Assembly (NCBI GenBank): GCA_028455995.1
Contig: JABELC010000011.1
Location: 868,001-932,000 of the forward strand
Length of the DNA: 64,000 bases
Direction of reading: 5' to 3'
Source of the DNA: Scleromitrula shiraiana
Taxonomy: Eukaryota; Ascomycota; Leotiomycetes; Helotiales; Sclerotiniaceae
The position numbers and the translations under genes are program-made. This document shows positions 46,901-58,457 of this stretch, piece by piece. The notes under the pieces were generated by a model, which worked only from the letters and a program-made list of their open reading frames with translations, had not been told where the DNA came from and searched no databases. Within the stretch, counting starts at the first letter, position 1. Each line of letters starts with the position of its first letter.

Positions 46901-49900
46901 AATACTTCAAACAGGTCCCTGTTGCAACTATCAATGAGCGCATCGATGCTTTCCGTTCTTTAAACTTTGAGAATAGAGTGGAGCTGAAGAAACAGCCTTC
47001 GGCTATGATCGGAGGGGAGATGATGTCTTATCAGATGGACGGGGTAAACTGGCTTCTTTATAATTTTCACGAGAAGAGAAATGTGATTCTGGCTGATGAG
47101 ATGGGGCTTGGTAAGACCATTCAGATCGTTGCTCTAATGGCTTCCTTAGTGAAGGACAAACCAAAAGTAAGTGCACACTCAATCAACTCATTCCAATGCT
47201 AATGGCTTCTCAGTGCTGGCCATTTCTTGTAGTTACACCCAATTCGACCTGTCCAAACTGGCGTCGCGAGATTAAGAAATGGGCACCAGATCTTCGTGTC
47301 GTTGCATACTATGGCGCCAAATCTGCTCGAGATATGGCAATGAAATACGAGCTATTCCCTGAGGGCTGTTCCGACCTGCGTGCACATGTCGTGGTAACCT
47401 CATATGAAGCACCGGTTGATGATCATAGCAGATTATTCTTCAAAAGAATCAAGTGGGCTGGTATGATCGTTGACGAAGGCCAACGCCTGAAGAATGATGA
47501 AAATCTTCTCTATGGCGCCTTATCAGCCTTGAAAGTACCATTTCAGGTTCTTCTTACCGGCACACCTCTACAAAACAACAAACGAGAACTATTTAATCTG
47601 CTTCAATTTCTGGACGAAGACAACATCAACGCAGCTGAACTGGACGAGAAATATGCAGATCTAACCAATGAAAATTTGCCGGAACTGCAGGATCTTATTC
47701 GACCATTTTTCTTGAGGAGAACTAAACTTCAAGTACTCAAGTTCTTACCACCAATGGCACAAGTAATTTTACCAGTTACTATGAGCGTGCTCCAAAAAAA
47801 GCTTTACAAATCTATTCTAGCAAAGAACCCGGACCTGATGAAATCAATCTTTGATCAAACTAGAAAGAACCTCCGGGCCACTGATCGAGGTAACTTAAAC
47901 AATATACTGATGCAACTCCGCAAGTGCTTATGCCACCCCTTCGTGTATAGCTCAGCTATTGAAGAAACATCCGTTGGAGAGTCAGCAGCGCATCGAAATC
48001 TTATTGATGCTTCTTCCAAGTTACAACTTCTAGAAATTATGCTTCCAAAGTTAAGAGAACGAGGACACAGAGTTTTGATATTCAGTCAATTCTTAAATCA
48101 ACTTGATATAATCGAAGACTTCTTGAACGGACTTGGCCTACCTTTTCAGCGTTTAGATGGTACAATTGGCACATTAGAGAAGCAATCACGCATAGATGAA
48201 TTTAATGCTCCCGATTCATCTCTTTTCGCTTTTCTTCTCTCCACTAGAGCTGGTGGTGTCGGCATCAACTTGGCGACTGCGGATACTGTGATCATTCTGG
48301 TGAGTTTATCATACTATAGTGTATAAAATTCACTTTTTTGCTAACTCCCTCACGTAGGACCCCGATTTCAATGCAAGTAGCGACCATACTCACCCCTCAA
48401 AAACGTATATACTAACACTACTTTAGCCCCATCAAGATATTCAAGCTCTCTCTCGCGCCCATCGTATTGGACAAAAGAAGAAAGTTCTCGTCTTTCAACT
48501 AATGACCAAAGACAGCGCAGAAGAGAAGATTGTTCAAATTGGACGTAAGAAGATGGCTCTTGATCATGCATTGATCGAAACCTTGGATGCAGAGGATGAC
48601 GCGGGAGTTGATCTTGAATCAATTCTCAGGCATGGTGCAGGGGCACTGTTCAATGACGATGATAGGAACGATATTCGTTATGATTCAGCTTCCGTCGACA
48701 AACTTCTCGATCGGGCCCAAGTGGAAAATACTGACACAAATGATGAGAAGACTGCTGAGTCTCAATTTTCTCACGCTCGCGTTTGGGCGCAGGACAAGGG
48801 TGCTCTTTCGGATGATGTTGGGGATGCCGATGCTGATGCTAAAATATCTGCGCCGGACGTCTCTGTTTGGCATGCGATTCTAAAAGAACGTGAGGCAGAA
48901 GCTGCTCGTGAAGCTGCTAAAAACAGGCAAACGTTTGGTCGTGGCAAGCGCGCAAGACAGGTATGCATGTTACAATTCTGACATATTAGCTTCATCAACT
49001 AATTGGTTAGGCCGTTGACTATGAAAAGTCTCAAATGGATTTGGACGACGCGATTGACCCGCCGCCTCTCACGAAGGACCGCCGCCGGAAACGAGAATCT
49101 ATGAGTGATACTGAATTTACCGCTGCTGGTGATTCCAACGCTGACGACACAGATGTAGATGGAGACGTTGATCCTCGCGAGTTGGAAACAAGCATGAAAG
49201 GTACGAGATCTAAAAAGCGTGTTATATCTGGTCGACCCTCGAAGGCATCAATGAAACCTACAAAGTTACGTAAAGTCAAGGACTTTCGCCCTACGTTGAC
49301 GCACAGTTCGCCTATCAAACCACTAAAATGCCAGGCTCAATGAGACGGTCAGATAGCTCTGTCGATAAAGGGAAGAAGCCAGGCAAAAAGACGGATCTTT
49401 CCATGAATTCCATTCATGGTAAAGCCGTTTCCAAAAGCTCTGTTAAGAAGTCGCACAATTCTTCGCAATCATCCTATTCATCCATCTACTGCAAAGTCTT
49501 CTCTAGGATCCAAAAATTCGCAAACACCTAAAGTGATAAAAGAACAAAGCTTAGAATTTTCTGCTGGTAGTTCATCCAAGCCTATGTTGAAAAGTCGGGG
49601 TACAAAAGCTATCGCTTTGCAAGTTGCAAAGAAGACTACCAAAGATAACGAAGCTATCGCTATCCTTAACTCTGCTCCTAGCGGGCAGAATTCTGGTGGG
49701 AAGTAAATAAGTGGCTTTCAGTGTTGCAAAGTGTTGTCATCTACTGTCAAGGAACAGGCAGGATCCTAGAAGATGTTTTTCAAATGATTTATTTGCTCAA
49801 ACCTCGATCTTTGAGAGGTAGTTTCTTAAAACAACTAACAATAAGTAGTCGACGACCATTCAGGTGAATATAAACCACAACAACGCTATCCACAACAACC

Positions 49901-50519
49901 ACCCAATGCAATTGCTGCCGATCAAGAACAAAACAGACCAAAGAAGCGGGGACGACCCTTCAAAAATCCGGAAAAGAACAAGCTTCCCTCTTCCGCCATC
50001 ACATTTACATCTCCATATTTCCCACAAGCAGAAGGATCATCCGGACAAGACGCAAGGAATGAAATGGAATCAAGTTCTTCAAAACCACTCATCCTGCCAC
50101 AAAATTCCGAACCCGATGTCAAAGAACGAAAGCGCAAACCCAAAGATAAAGCAATCCAACAACCCCAAAATCCTCTTCAATGCCCTGAGTGTCTAGCAAC
50201 CCATGTTCCGGGACCCTGTCAAGCCAATATTATGGAATACTGCAACCTCTGTGGTATTGCTCATTTTGGTGACCAGAAACCTCCATGTCCTCATCTCAAT
50301 TCAGAGGTCCAGATCCGTCTTATGCTCGATGCATTAAGATTTAGTACTGAAGATGCTGATCATGTAGCGGCGGCAATCAAATTACTCAGAAAAGAACTAG
50401 CAGAACGTGCTGCTAGAAGACAATCTGGTACGAATGGGCCTGCTAGTGGTCACGGTCAACTTCAAGGTCAAATCTACAGCCTTGGACACGGCCAAGCTTA
50501 TGGTCATGGAAATGCCTGA
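43965..50519 (+). CDS. mit1: SNF2-family chromatin remodeller, Mit1/CHD-like, with PHD-type zinc fingers
   Basis: Exons: 43965-44339, 45037-47166, 47214-48299, 48358-48372, 48427-48960, 49011-?, ?-49695 and 49849-50519. About 1750 aa if 49270-49506 is an intron. Order: acidic/Ser N-terminus; LYRVEYEDGRQED tudor/chromo-like strand; disordered KKRRL/GRPFK basic stretches; two Cys/His fingers (CDICGG from about residue 410; CTVCKEPG to GWQCKEC); chromo-like VLVKFRGLTYAESVWE; ATPase with ADEMGLGKT (about 811), motif II VDEGQRLKN in place of DEAH, LLTGTPLQNN, LIFSQFLNQLD, STRAGGVGINL, AHRIGQ; C-terminal AT-hook-like KKRGRPFK and a final Cys cluster CPECLATHVPGPC...YCNLCG. This matches fission yeast Mit1 (SHREC remodeller in heterochromatin silencing). 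Exon 4 is 15 nt and followed by a GC-AG intron. The region 49270-49530 has a frame break. Confidence 0.88.
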
Positions 50520-51070
50520 GGATTGTTATTTATCGAACAACCTTAATTCCTTTTCATCCTCCTACATTGTACAATCAAATTTTTCTACCTACACTCTATA
50601 AGTTTCTTATGCTTCGCGGCGTGGCTCTCCTAGGCCTATTTTAGCATTTTATGATGATCATGATAGAGATGATATTCTTTATTTTTCGCAAAAGTTTTGG
50701 ACATGAAATGAAATCCAATGAGCAAACATGTTTAGCGTTATGGCCGTGGACTGGCTAACATTTGTTGGTTCTCTATTCTTTTAGGTTGGTAGAGAGGGGA
50801 AGCTTTTCACATAATCAGGGGTTCTTAGTGGAGGAGAGGAGTAATCATAAAGGAACGTCTAAAAATGAGCAGGTCAACAGAAGCACAGATGATATACACA
50901 TATACTCAAGCATACATAGATAAGACAATAGAGCTATCAATAGCATTAATGAAAGAGGAAAATACCAAAATAGGGTCCAGTAATTGTGAATCTTGGTAAA
51001 TGCCATATTTCGCAGCTTTTAGTGCTAATATTCTCCAAAGTACCATGCTACAGAATGGTTCCTTCCAATC
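50520..51070. other. Intergenic between convergent genes
   Basis: 551 bp of 3' regions of the remodeller (+) and the unknown gene (-). Nothing else is recognised. Confidence 0.5.
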
Positions 51071-52833
51071 TCACATCTTCCAAGCTGGTCCTCGGATTTG
51101 CATTTCTATACTAGAATCATACCCATCAATCATTCTCTTACTCTTCAAATACGAATAATAGAGATGGAAATCTTCAGGAACTCGGACATCATATTCCGAA
51201 AGTCTGGAAATTCGCGCATTGATTTTTCCCTAAATAATACTAAACTAAGCAATTAGAATAAAAGAGCCAGAGATATCCTACTGAGTAAGAGAAAACATAT
51301 CCATGAGAAAGGAAAAGGAGCATGATATGCAATGTCATGCAACATGCTAAGATCTCCGCTCAAATCCTCATATCTACTCATTTGCTTCCTCCATACGAAT
51401 CTTGCCGCCGAATAAATCGCTGGATTCTCCTACTCCATACTAACATCATCATCACCATTATCACGATCAACCTCAAACTTACTTCCCTTCTCAATCTTAA
51501 CCCTCTTCATCGCCGATTCCGTCTCCATCCCCCCATTAAAATCGCCCTCGCCCATCTCCATCTCAGGCCCCAAATACCCGAACGAAGTCGGCCGCGATTG
51601 TGACCCAGAACCCGAACCCGAACTTAAATTCCCATAGATAGCTCCATCAATACCCGCATCAAAAGGCGACAGAAGTCGCGAGGAAGTCGCTGTATAGGCG
51701 GGTGGTAGTTGTGCGGAGATGGGCTCCGTGTTGTAGAAGGAGGAGGGGTTGAGGTAGAATTCGTGGGAGACGGGGTTGAATGCTGGTGTTGGTGTTGATG
51801 TTGATGGTGGGATTGGTTGGGATGAGGGGGGTGTGGGGAGCTCGGGGCTGGAGGTGCGGGTTGGTGGCATGGAGGAGTCGGGGTGGTAGGGGGATGGGGG
51901 TGAGTAGTTGTTTCGTGGGGAGTACCTGGGGGAAAAGGGGTTGGTTAGTCATGGGAGGATATGAAGAAGTTAGAGGTTGGGGGATGAGAGGGGAAATCTA
52001 CTCGAATTTAATATTTGGCGAGTTAATACCACCATTGGTGATTTCATCATTTCGTGCATAGCCTCTTCTTTCAGTAGCTGGTTCTTTTTTTATGAAATGT
52101 GATAATGTCGCATTGCTGCTTTGGCTGTTAGCTCGTTCTCCTATTTCAATCAAGCTCTTTCGCAAGAGAAATATAAAACGTGAGATGGAAAATCTCACCT
52201 TCCACCAAGAGCAGATCTCCCACGATCAAGTCTTTCATTATAAAAACGTCTACCACCACCATACTCGCAAGCAGACTCCACAAGATCAGCCTCAGATCGA
52301 TGGAGTACGCGACGACGTTTCCATCTTTCCCTATCATTGTCTGAATTCTGCTCATCGCTAAATTTACCGTTACCATCAATATCTTCTTCCTTGACCCTAT
52401 CTCGATATCGATCTTGCTCCTGATGTTTGCTGGACTCTTCATTCCTCTTTTTCCCCTTATTCCAATTTCTACCACTTCCTGGTTCCTTGTCAAACTCCCA
52501 TTCGTGACGAATATTAGTTGAACCATGACAGAATCGTCGACCTCCTAGACCGGTCCTGCCGTCGCGGTGGCCGCAGTAGTCATAGATTACTCTGGGAGGG
52601 GGTGGTTAGTTATGGTTATTGTAGAGAAAATGAAAAGTATGTGTGGGGCTATGTGGGTGAGATTGGGGATTTCTCGTTTGTTTGTTTGAAGGAGAGGGAG
52701 AACGAGAAGAGAAAAGAGAGAGGAAGGATTTGTATTACTTCTCAGCACATTGACCCTCCTTGAAAGAACCACATGATTTGTTATCTTTTTGTAACCGCGT
52801 ATGATTGATATGGGAGCTGCAGATAGTTGTCAT
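51071..52833 (-). CDS. Unknown fungal protein with Cys/His N-terminus; in-frame TAG before its apparent C-terminal exons
   Basis: Exons on the minus strand: 52833-52739, 52591-52199, 52124-52002, 51925-51430 (stop TAG), introns 147, 74 and 76 nt, all in phase; 368 aa. Past the TAG the same frame continues as ENPAIYSAARF to a GTATGG donor at 51396. It joins in phase with a 53-codon exon at 51229-51071 (GKINARISRLSEYDVRVP... to a TGA). The N-terminal about 55 residues hold spaced Cys and His (CSSHINH, CGHRDGRTGLGGRRFCHG). The middle is charged and Arg-rich (ERWKRRRVLHRSEADLVES), and the rest is Ser/Pro-rich, with MKRVKIEKGSKFE near the TAG. I recognise no family. An upstream out-of-frame ATG just before 52833 could make a short uORF, so the start is uncertain. 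Confidence 0.65.
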
Positions 52834-53572
52834 GAGCACTTTGCATCTGCAAAGTTTGTATAATAGGAGTGTTTCCGAACACATATTGGGGTTTGGTATG
52901 ATATCAGAAAATCGAAGATAGGAGATGGGAGATGGAATTGCACGTTTTGGTTGAGAGAATTTGATTTGATTTGGCTTGGCTAGTATTTGAGTTGAGGGTA
53001 GTTGATTTTTATGAGATATGTAGATATGGTTGTTGAGAGGAGATTATGGCGTGGTGGATATTATCTTTTGTTGTAGATGTGAATAGAGGTGGTTGAGAAA
53101 GGCAATATGGAATCGAAGAGATTGGAGCCTCTAATTGGGTTTAGAAGTGTCCAGTTCAGGTGTCGAGATTGAAATTAGAAAGTGATCTCAGTTATCGAAG
53201 TTGCCTGACGTAGGTAGGGGACAATGCAATATTCTGCCCCAATCGACAGATCGTTAGTTCTTGTAAGAAAAAAGTGAATTGATATTATCAGATGAAATCA
53301 TTTATATTCAGATAAGGCGGAAGATTTCCATGAAACTACAGTCGTGGCATGTATCCATTGACAGCTAACAATGGTAGGATGTCTATCGAGTAAAAGTCAA
53401 GCAATTAGATTGTTGTAAAAGAATTCTGACTTGACTGGAAGGTTCTTGTTGTAACTCCATAGCCTTTGGCTTCGTTTCTCCTTTATGTCTACGATATGCT
53501 AGCAATAAAACCAATGAACTCCCCGAAACAAACCACGCAAACGCCATTGTATTCTAACTACCTCTCCTTCCC
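52834..53572. other. Intergenic
   Basis: 739 bp between two tandem minus-strand genes. Includes short GATTTGATTTGG repeats near 52970 but no exon that I can support. Confidence 0.5.
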
Positions 53573-55376
53573 TTAATCATCAGTTAGATCAATCGCCGTA
53601 CGCCATCCATCCGAATGCTTAACCATACTGTAGATGTATAACTTCCTCGGTTGCGGTTGTTTGCTTTGTCGATTTCTAGAACTGGCAGAGTTAGAAGCTG
53701 CATTGGGAGCTTCAGTTCGCTCTACTAGTGAACATGATTAGCTTCTGGTATTGTAATATGTAATAGATCTTGAACTTGCCATGCTGAGCATATGTAATCA
53801 TCGTAGAGCTATCATTCTTGTTGCCGCCCTCTTGTTTCATTCCCATACCAATCTCAAGCTTCATGATATTGTTGACGGTCTGTTGGGCCTCAATATCGGG
53901 CTCATGACCAGGAAGATCGCCATTGTGTTCAACAGGTACTATAATGTCCCCAATGAGTAGTTTCTGACGTCGATTTATGGATCTTCTTAAACTTTTGAGT
54001 TTCCTTTTCTGCTTTCTTTCATCCTGTTCTGCGGGGGGAAGTCTATGGATTGTTAGCAAATACGACCTAACTGTCTTCAGAACTGCTTGGACTTGCTTGT
54101 TTTCTTGGTCAAGTCTTTTCTTCTTTTTGCATCTTCCTGTTTTAATTTTTCCTGATCTTGAAGCAGCTGCCTCCCTCCTTGTAAGCTTTCGGGCTGCCTT
54201 GCTTCGCAGGCTAGGTAGGTAAGTTAGCATTCGAGTTCATCGAAAGAAAGAAGGCCTCGAACATTTTTACCTCCTTTCTGTAAGTTCTAAAGGATTCCTA
54301 GATAGACCTACCGTATGATTGCTTAGGTCTCTTTCTTTTCCCTTAAATCCACCATTCTCGTTTCCTGCACTTTGCAGCATGGTAAAATCGTTCTCTTGCA
54401 CTTGTGATTGATAATCGAAATTAGTGTCTGCTACAGTATTCGTCTCAGGTAGGTATGACCCAACACTTTGAGGCTCCACTGCGATTTCATTATCGAATGT
54501 TTCTTTTTTGGGAAAGTGATCGTGATATGCTGTGACGAAAGGCTTTGGTGGTTGGTAACTCGGCTGAGAACGTGTTGAACCCCATGAGGCATTGATAGCG
54601 GTGAAGCCAATTACTTGAGATGTGCTATGCTGCACTATATCCATATCTTCTGCTGCTTGGTTTTTTTCTTGTAGTCCATAATCATCAAATCCAGTCGAGA
54701 CAACAGATGTCTCTCGGCCTATAGTTAAATTAGAAAACTGAATAGTGGCCATGTTCACTGTTCCTCTGTTTTCCTCCGGATATGTCCTGTCTTCCAGTGC
54801 GTTAGTATTTTGTGAAGGTACCATTCCTTTTCTAGTCGGGGGAGTTTGGTGCAGTGCCGAGCTCATATCGTTCTCCTTCCCATCACCCTGTACCTTCGCC
54901 GCTCTATAACGACTCTCCCCCATGGCTTTTTCGGCCATCCCTACCCAATCCGTATCTCTCCAATCAACCCTTTTAATTGTTCCCATCCACTCTCCCTCAA
55001 ACCAATCTCTTCTTGTAACAACATACTTCTGTTCTGCAGTTAAGTTCCTATCTCCACTTCTTTGCAAAACCGGCAGATCGGTACAATTAGTCCATGATCT
55101 ACCAAACCAATTGATTTCCATTCCTTCCTCTAGAAAATCATAGAAATCGCCACCCCATAATCTCTCACAATGAAGGTGGATTGTGCCTTTATGAGGATGA
55201 GTTTTACAAAGACATCCTCCATGATCGATATGAATGTGTGCAGACTTGAGATGAGTGCAACTACGCGCAATATCTGGGAATCTTCCTCGGCCGCGCCTGA
55301 ATTGAGATACGCAAACTAACGTATGAGTATATTGAGCCCAGCATTGTTGGTAGGTTGTCGTTTGAATGACACACAT
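53573..55376 (-). CDS. Unknown fungal protein with Cys/His-rich N-terminus and basic C-terminal region
   Basis: Three exons: 55376-54271, 54210-53780, 53724-53573; introns 60 nt (GT-AG, branch TGCTAAC) and 55 nt (GCAAGT...CACTAG, a GC-AG intron). They give 562 aa. N-terminal about 75 residues carry cysteines and histidines (YQQCWAQYTHTLVCVSQF, CTHLKSAHIHIDHGGCLC), suggesting metal binding. The middle is polar and disordered. The second exon is strongly basic (KTGRCKKKKRLDQENKQV, KQKRKLKSLRRSINRRQK), probably a helical nucleic-acid or nuclear-localisation segment. The last exon ends KLYIYSMVKHSDGWRTAID, which reads as folded sequence, supporting the GC-AG join. Not recognised. The neighbour at 51071-52833 has a loosely similar Cys pattern and may be a distant relative. 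Confidence 0.7.
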
Positions 55377-56262
55377 CTTGCAATTGTGATGTGGTTGTAG
55401 TTGTGTTGCGAGGTGAAATCTTTGTATGTAGAAGCAAAAAAATTAGTTTCTAAAATCATGAGATCCGATAAGGGTTTTAAGTTTCTTCAAGTGAATGTTG
55501 GACTTGTGTAAAGATGTATATAGGCTTATTTTATGAAGAAGAAGCACTTGAATGTACAAACCCAACATAGGAATGTTAGTTGTAGGATTTGTAGGATTTG
55601 TATGTTGATTATAGAAATTTCCTCCATTCACTTTCAGATGACGATCTGAAAATTTCTACAAAAGCATTTCTTCAAAAAAGTCAAAGAAGAAAATCTCGAA
55701 TCTGACTTATCATTTATGATAGAGAATTCCCGAAGCCCTTTATTTTCTGTTTGCTTTTTATATCGGTTGCCTTCTACTTTGTTTGATGTGCCTATTACAT
55801 ATCAGATAATATACCTAGGTAATTGTTTAACTACTAGTTAGGTGTTTACATACAATATTGCCAAGTAGGTATCTTCGATTTTTCTATGATCCTTCCCTAT
55901 TGCAATGTTCTCTAACAAGAACCAAGAACTAAGTCTGAAGTCTGAATACCCTCCTTCCCATTTGATGAGATACCCCAATGGATTTAACCTATATACTCCG
56001 CCTCGATTCTTTCCTTCCAAATCGATCAGTCCAACTGCATAGTACCTAGCATGCACTCACTCCCATATCAAGCCTGAGACGAAGATAGCTAGGACCCTCA
56101 AAGAGATCTGAAGAAACAAACACAAAGGTTCTCCCCGCTTAGACTAACAGTGTAATTAATATCTGGGGGACCGCATGTTATACGAGTTAGCTAAGAATGA
56201 CGAGTCGATAGAGTATTCGGTCTAATAAAAGTAATATAAACAGACACTGGCCGCCCAGCTGT

Positions 56263-56429
56263 TTAGATATTCAAGGTGATATCTGGCTCGCTCATGTCTA
56301 GACAATAAACAATTTGACATATTCAGTAATTAATCCTTGAGGAATTGTAGAAAGCCACTTACTCTTCTCTTCATCTGTAACATCAATAATTAGTTGTTCA
56401 TGCTTTAAATATATCTTAAACAAATCCAT
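56263..56429 (-). CDS. Candidate small protein gene (33 aa spliced, 43 aa unspliced)
   Basis: Exons 56429-56363 and 56297-56263 with a 65-nt intron (GTAAGT donor, TTACTGAAT branch, TTGTCTAG acceptor). Spliced, the frame ends in NMSEPDITLNI. Read through the intron, it ends in ITEYVKLFIV at the acceptor TAG. Starts MDLFKIYLKHEQLIIDVTDE, which looks like real protein. No homologue recalled. It may be a small gene or an exon of something larger. Confidence 0.3.
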
Positions 56430-56575
56430 TTTGAATGTCTATTTGAAAAATAAAGATTTAAATGTATTTTGAGTAAATTCGTGTTGAATGTTCAATGAAA
56501 AGATAGTTTAAAGTATTTTATGCCCTGCTGTCTGTCTACAGTATAATATTTATATATATATATATATATTTGTAG

Positions 56576-56938
56576 TTGGCAAATGAAAGTAATGTGACAT
56601 TCGTATATACCCGCTCACTCGCGAAGGTGACCACAATGTATTTGTTGTATATCTCCTTGTTATCCCAAGATATATCTCCAAATTATGTTCATTCAAGTAT
56701 GATAGATGAGCTCTTCATTTAGGTTCAGCACAATTCGCACACAAATATAATTGTATCAATTCCGCAGCAAGACATGATGAGCCTTAGGGCAGCTATTATT
56801 GTAGTGGAAGCAGCAAAAGATCATGATCATGCTATCGAGGGCATGAACAAATGTAATGTTAGATACGTGGGACAACTCACTTTCAAAGAGCACATGTTTT
56901 ATCAACGACGAGGAATACAAAAGAACCCATTCAATTAG
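56576..56938 (+). pseudogene. Two coding-like exons of an unrecognised gene or relic
   Basis: Candidate exons 56576-56626 (LANESNVTFVYTRSLAK) and 56723-56938 (72 codons, ending QKNPFN, TAG) join in phase 0 across GTGACC...TTTAG (96 nt). The second includes SLRAAIIVVEAAKDHDHAI and an ordinary codon mix. No clear 5' exon or promoter ATG is seen upstream beyond a TA-repeat; an internal ATG at 56774 would give 54 aa. It could be the remnant of a larger gene. Confidence 0.35.
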
Positions 56939-57528
56939 TACTCATTTCATATTAAGAAGAAACGCTTCAAATATATTTCAAAGATAAGATCAGACTTTCA
57001 AAAAAACATCTCTTGATAGACTACGCCTATTGCTATTACACCTTACAAAAATGTGAAAGTCCATCCCTTGATCTCCTTTGTCCTTTCGACCCACAACGCA
57101 AGAAGCAACGATGAGGCAGAAAAACAGACGTAACGCACGCAGCACCCTTATGATTCAGATCCACTCTTGACCACGAACGAAGGAAAAAAAGATGAAAGAC
57201 AAAGATCTTGCGAAAAAGAACAGACACAGAGAAGAAATAGCGTAGCATAAGTATGAGGGAGAAAAACCGTCCATGTTATGCCGAGATATGGTGCCCAGAA
57301 GTGCAGATGTCTGAGAAAAGGTCGATATCGTGGGAATTTGGAAGAATTTGTCCACAATTTATCGACCGAGAAGATGATAGACTAATGCCGTTGAAGATGA
57401 GCCATGCACGTCTTGTAAGCACATAACCATCTCGGGGCATAACACCTGTCATCCAATAGACAGCTAGTTCCGCAACAAAAATAGAGATCCGATCGCAGTA
57501 GACAAAGAGAAGGTTGATAACAGTAGCT

Positions 57529-58457
57529 TTACAGGACAACACACTTCTTGTTCTTCTCCTTCTTGGTCAAAAGTGCGGCACGGGTAGCGTGTTCGAAGAC
57601 CTCACGGACACCCTCATTGGTCTTTGCCGAACACTCAAGAGACTTATAAGCACCAATCTTATCGGCAACACGTTGAGCCTGTTGATGGATCTATTAGCAC
57701 CACTCTGTAGCACCATGGCATATTTTCTTACCTGATCTTCTGTGACGGGGGTTTGGTTGGTCTTGTGTAGCTCCTCAATGGTTTTTGGGTCATGACGCAA
57801 ATCCTTCTTGCAACCAACGAGGATAATGGGGAGACCACTGCAGAAATGGAGGACTTCAGAGATCCACTATTTAAGGAGTAATTGTCAGCAGTTGGCTTAT
57901 CATAGCAGCAGCTACCGGGAGATCGGGAATCAATCGTACCTTCTCCTTAACGTTGTCAAGGGAATCGGGGGAATCAACAGCGAAACAGATCAAGATGACA
58001 TGTGAATCGGGGTATGATAGAGGTCGGAGGCGATCGTAATCTTCTTGTCCAGCCGTATCCCATAGAGCCAACTCAACGTGCTTTCCATCAACCTCGACAT
58101 CGGCAACATAGTTCTCGAAGACAGTTGGGACATAGACCTATGAAATGAAGATGATTAGTACTAGATAAAAAAAAATGTATATTGATTCCTTATCAACAGC
58201 CTTGTTGTTGCCATCCGTATGCCGTTGACGCGATGGCCGCGTTATATTGTATTCGTATAATAAGAAGTCGGTGAATAGCTTACCTCTGGGAAAGTTCCTT
58301 TGGAGAAGACACTATCAAATTATCAGTATTAATATCTTTCGTCAAGTATATCTTTTGAAGAATCGTCGATAAATGGATGGGGTACTTACATCAACAAGCA
58401 AGTCTTACCGCAGGCACCATCTCCTACGATGACAAGCTTTCGACGGATTTCGGCCAT
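57529..58457 (-). CDS. rho1: Rho1 GTPase
   Basis: Five exons: 58457-58390, 58311-58284 (28 nt), 58137-57940, 57866-57732, 57678-57529; introns 78, 146, 73 and 53 nt; 192 aa. Motifs: GDGACGKTCLL (P-loop), VYVPTVFENYVADVEVDGK (effector and Rho-specific region), DTAGQEDYDRLRPLSYPDSHV, GCKKDLRHD (Rho-type NKxD variant), a Rho insert helix TIEELHKTNQTPV, and SAKTNEGV. The C-terminus is KKEKNKKCVVL, polybasic plus a CAAX box for geranylgeranylation. Rho1 drives glucan synthase and Pkc1 at growing tips and is essential in most fungi; this is family knowledge. The 28-nt second exon encodes VFSKGTFPE and lies between conserved Rho splice sites. Confidence 0.97.

Larger units (their letters stand above)
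55377..57528. other. Intergenic, AT-rich, with small coding-like stretches
   Basis: 2.15 kb. A (TA)n run lies at about 56549-56569. Coding-like segments at 56175-56225 (+), 56263-56429 (-) and 56576-56938 (+) are noted separately. The part next to rho1 (about 57000-57528) is likely its 3' untranslated region. Confidence 0.55.
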
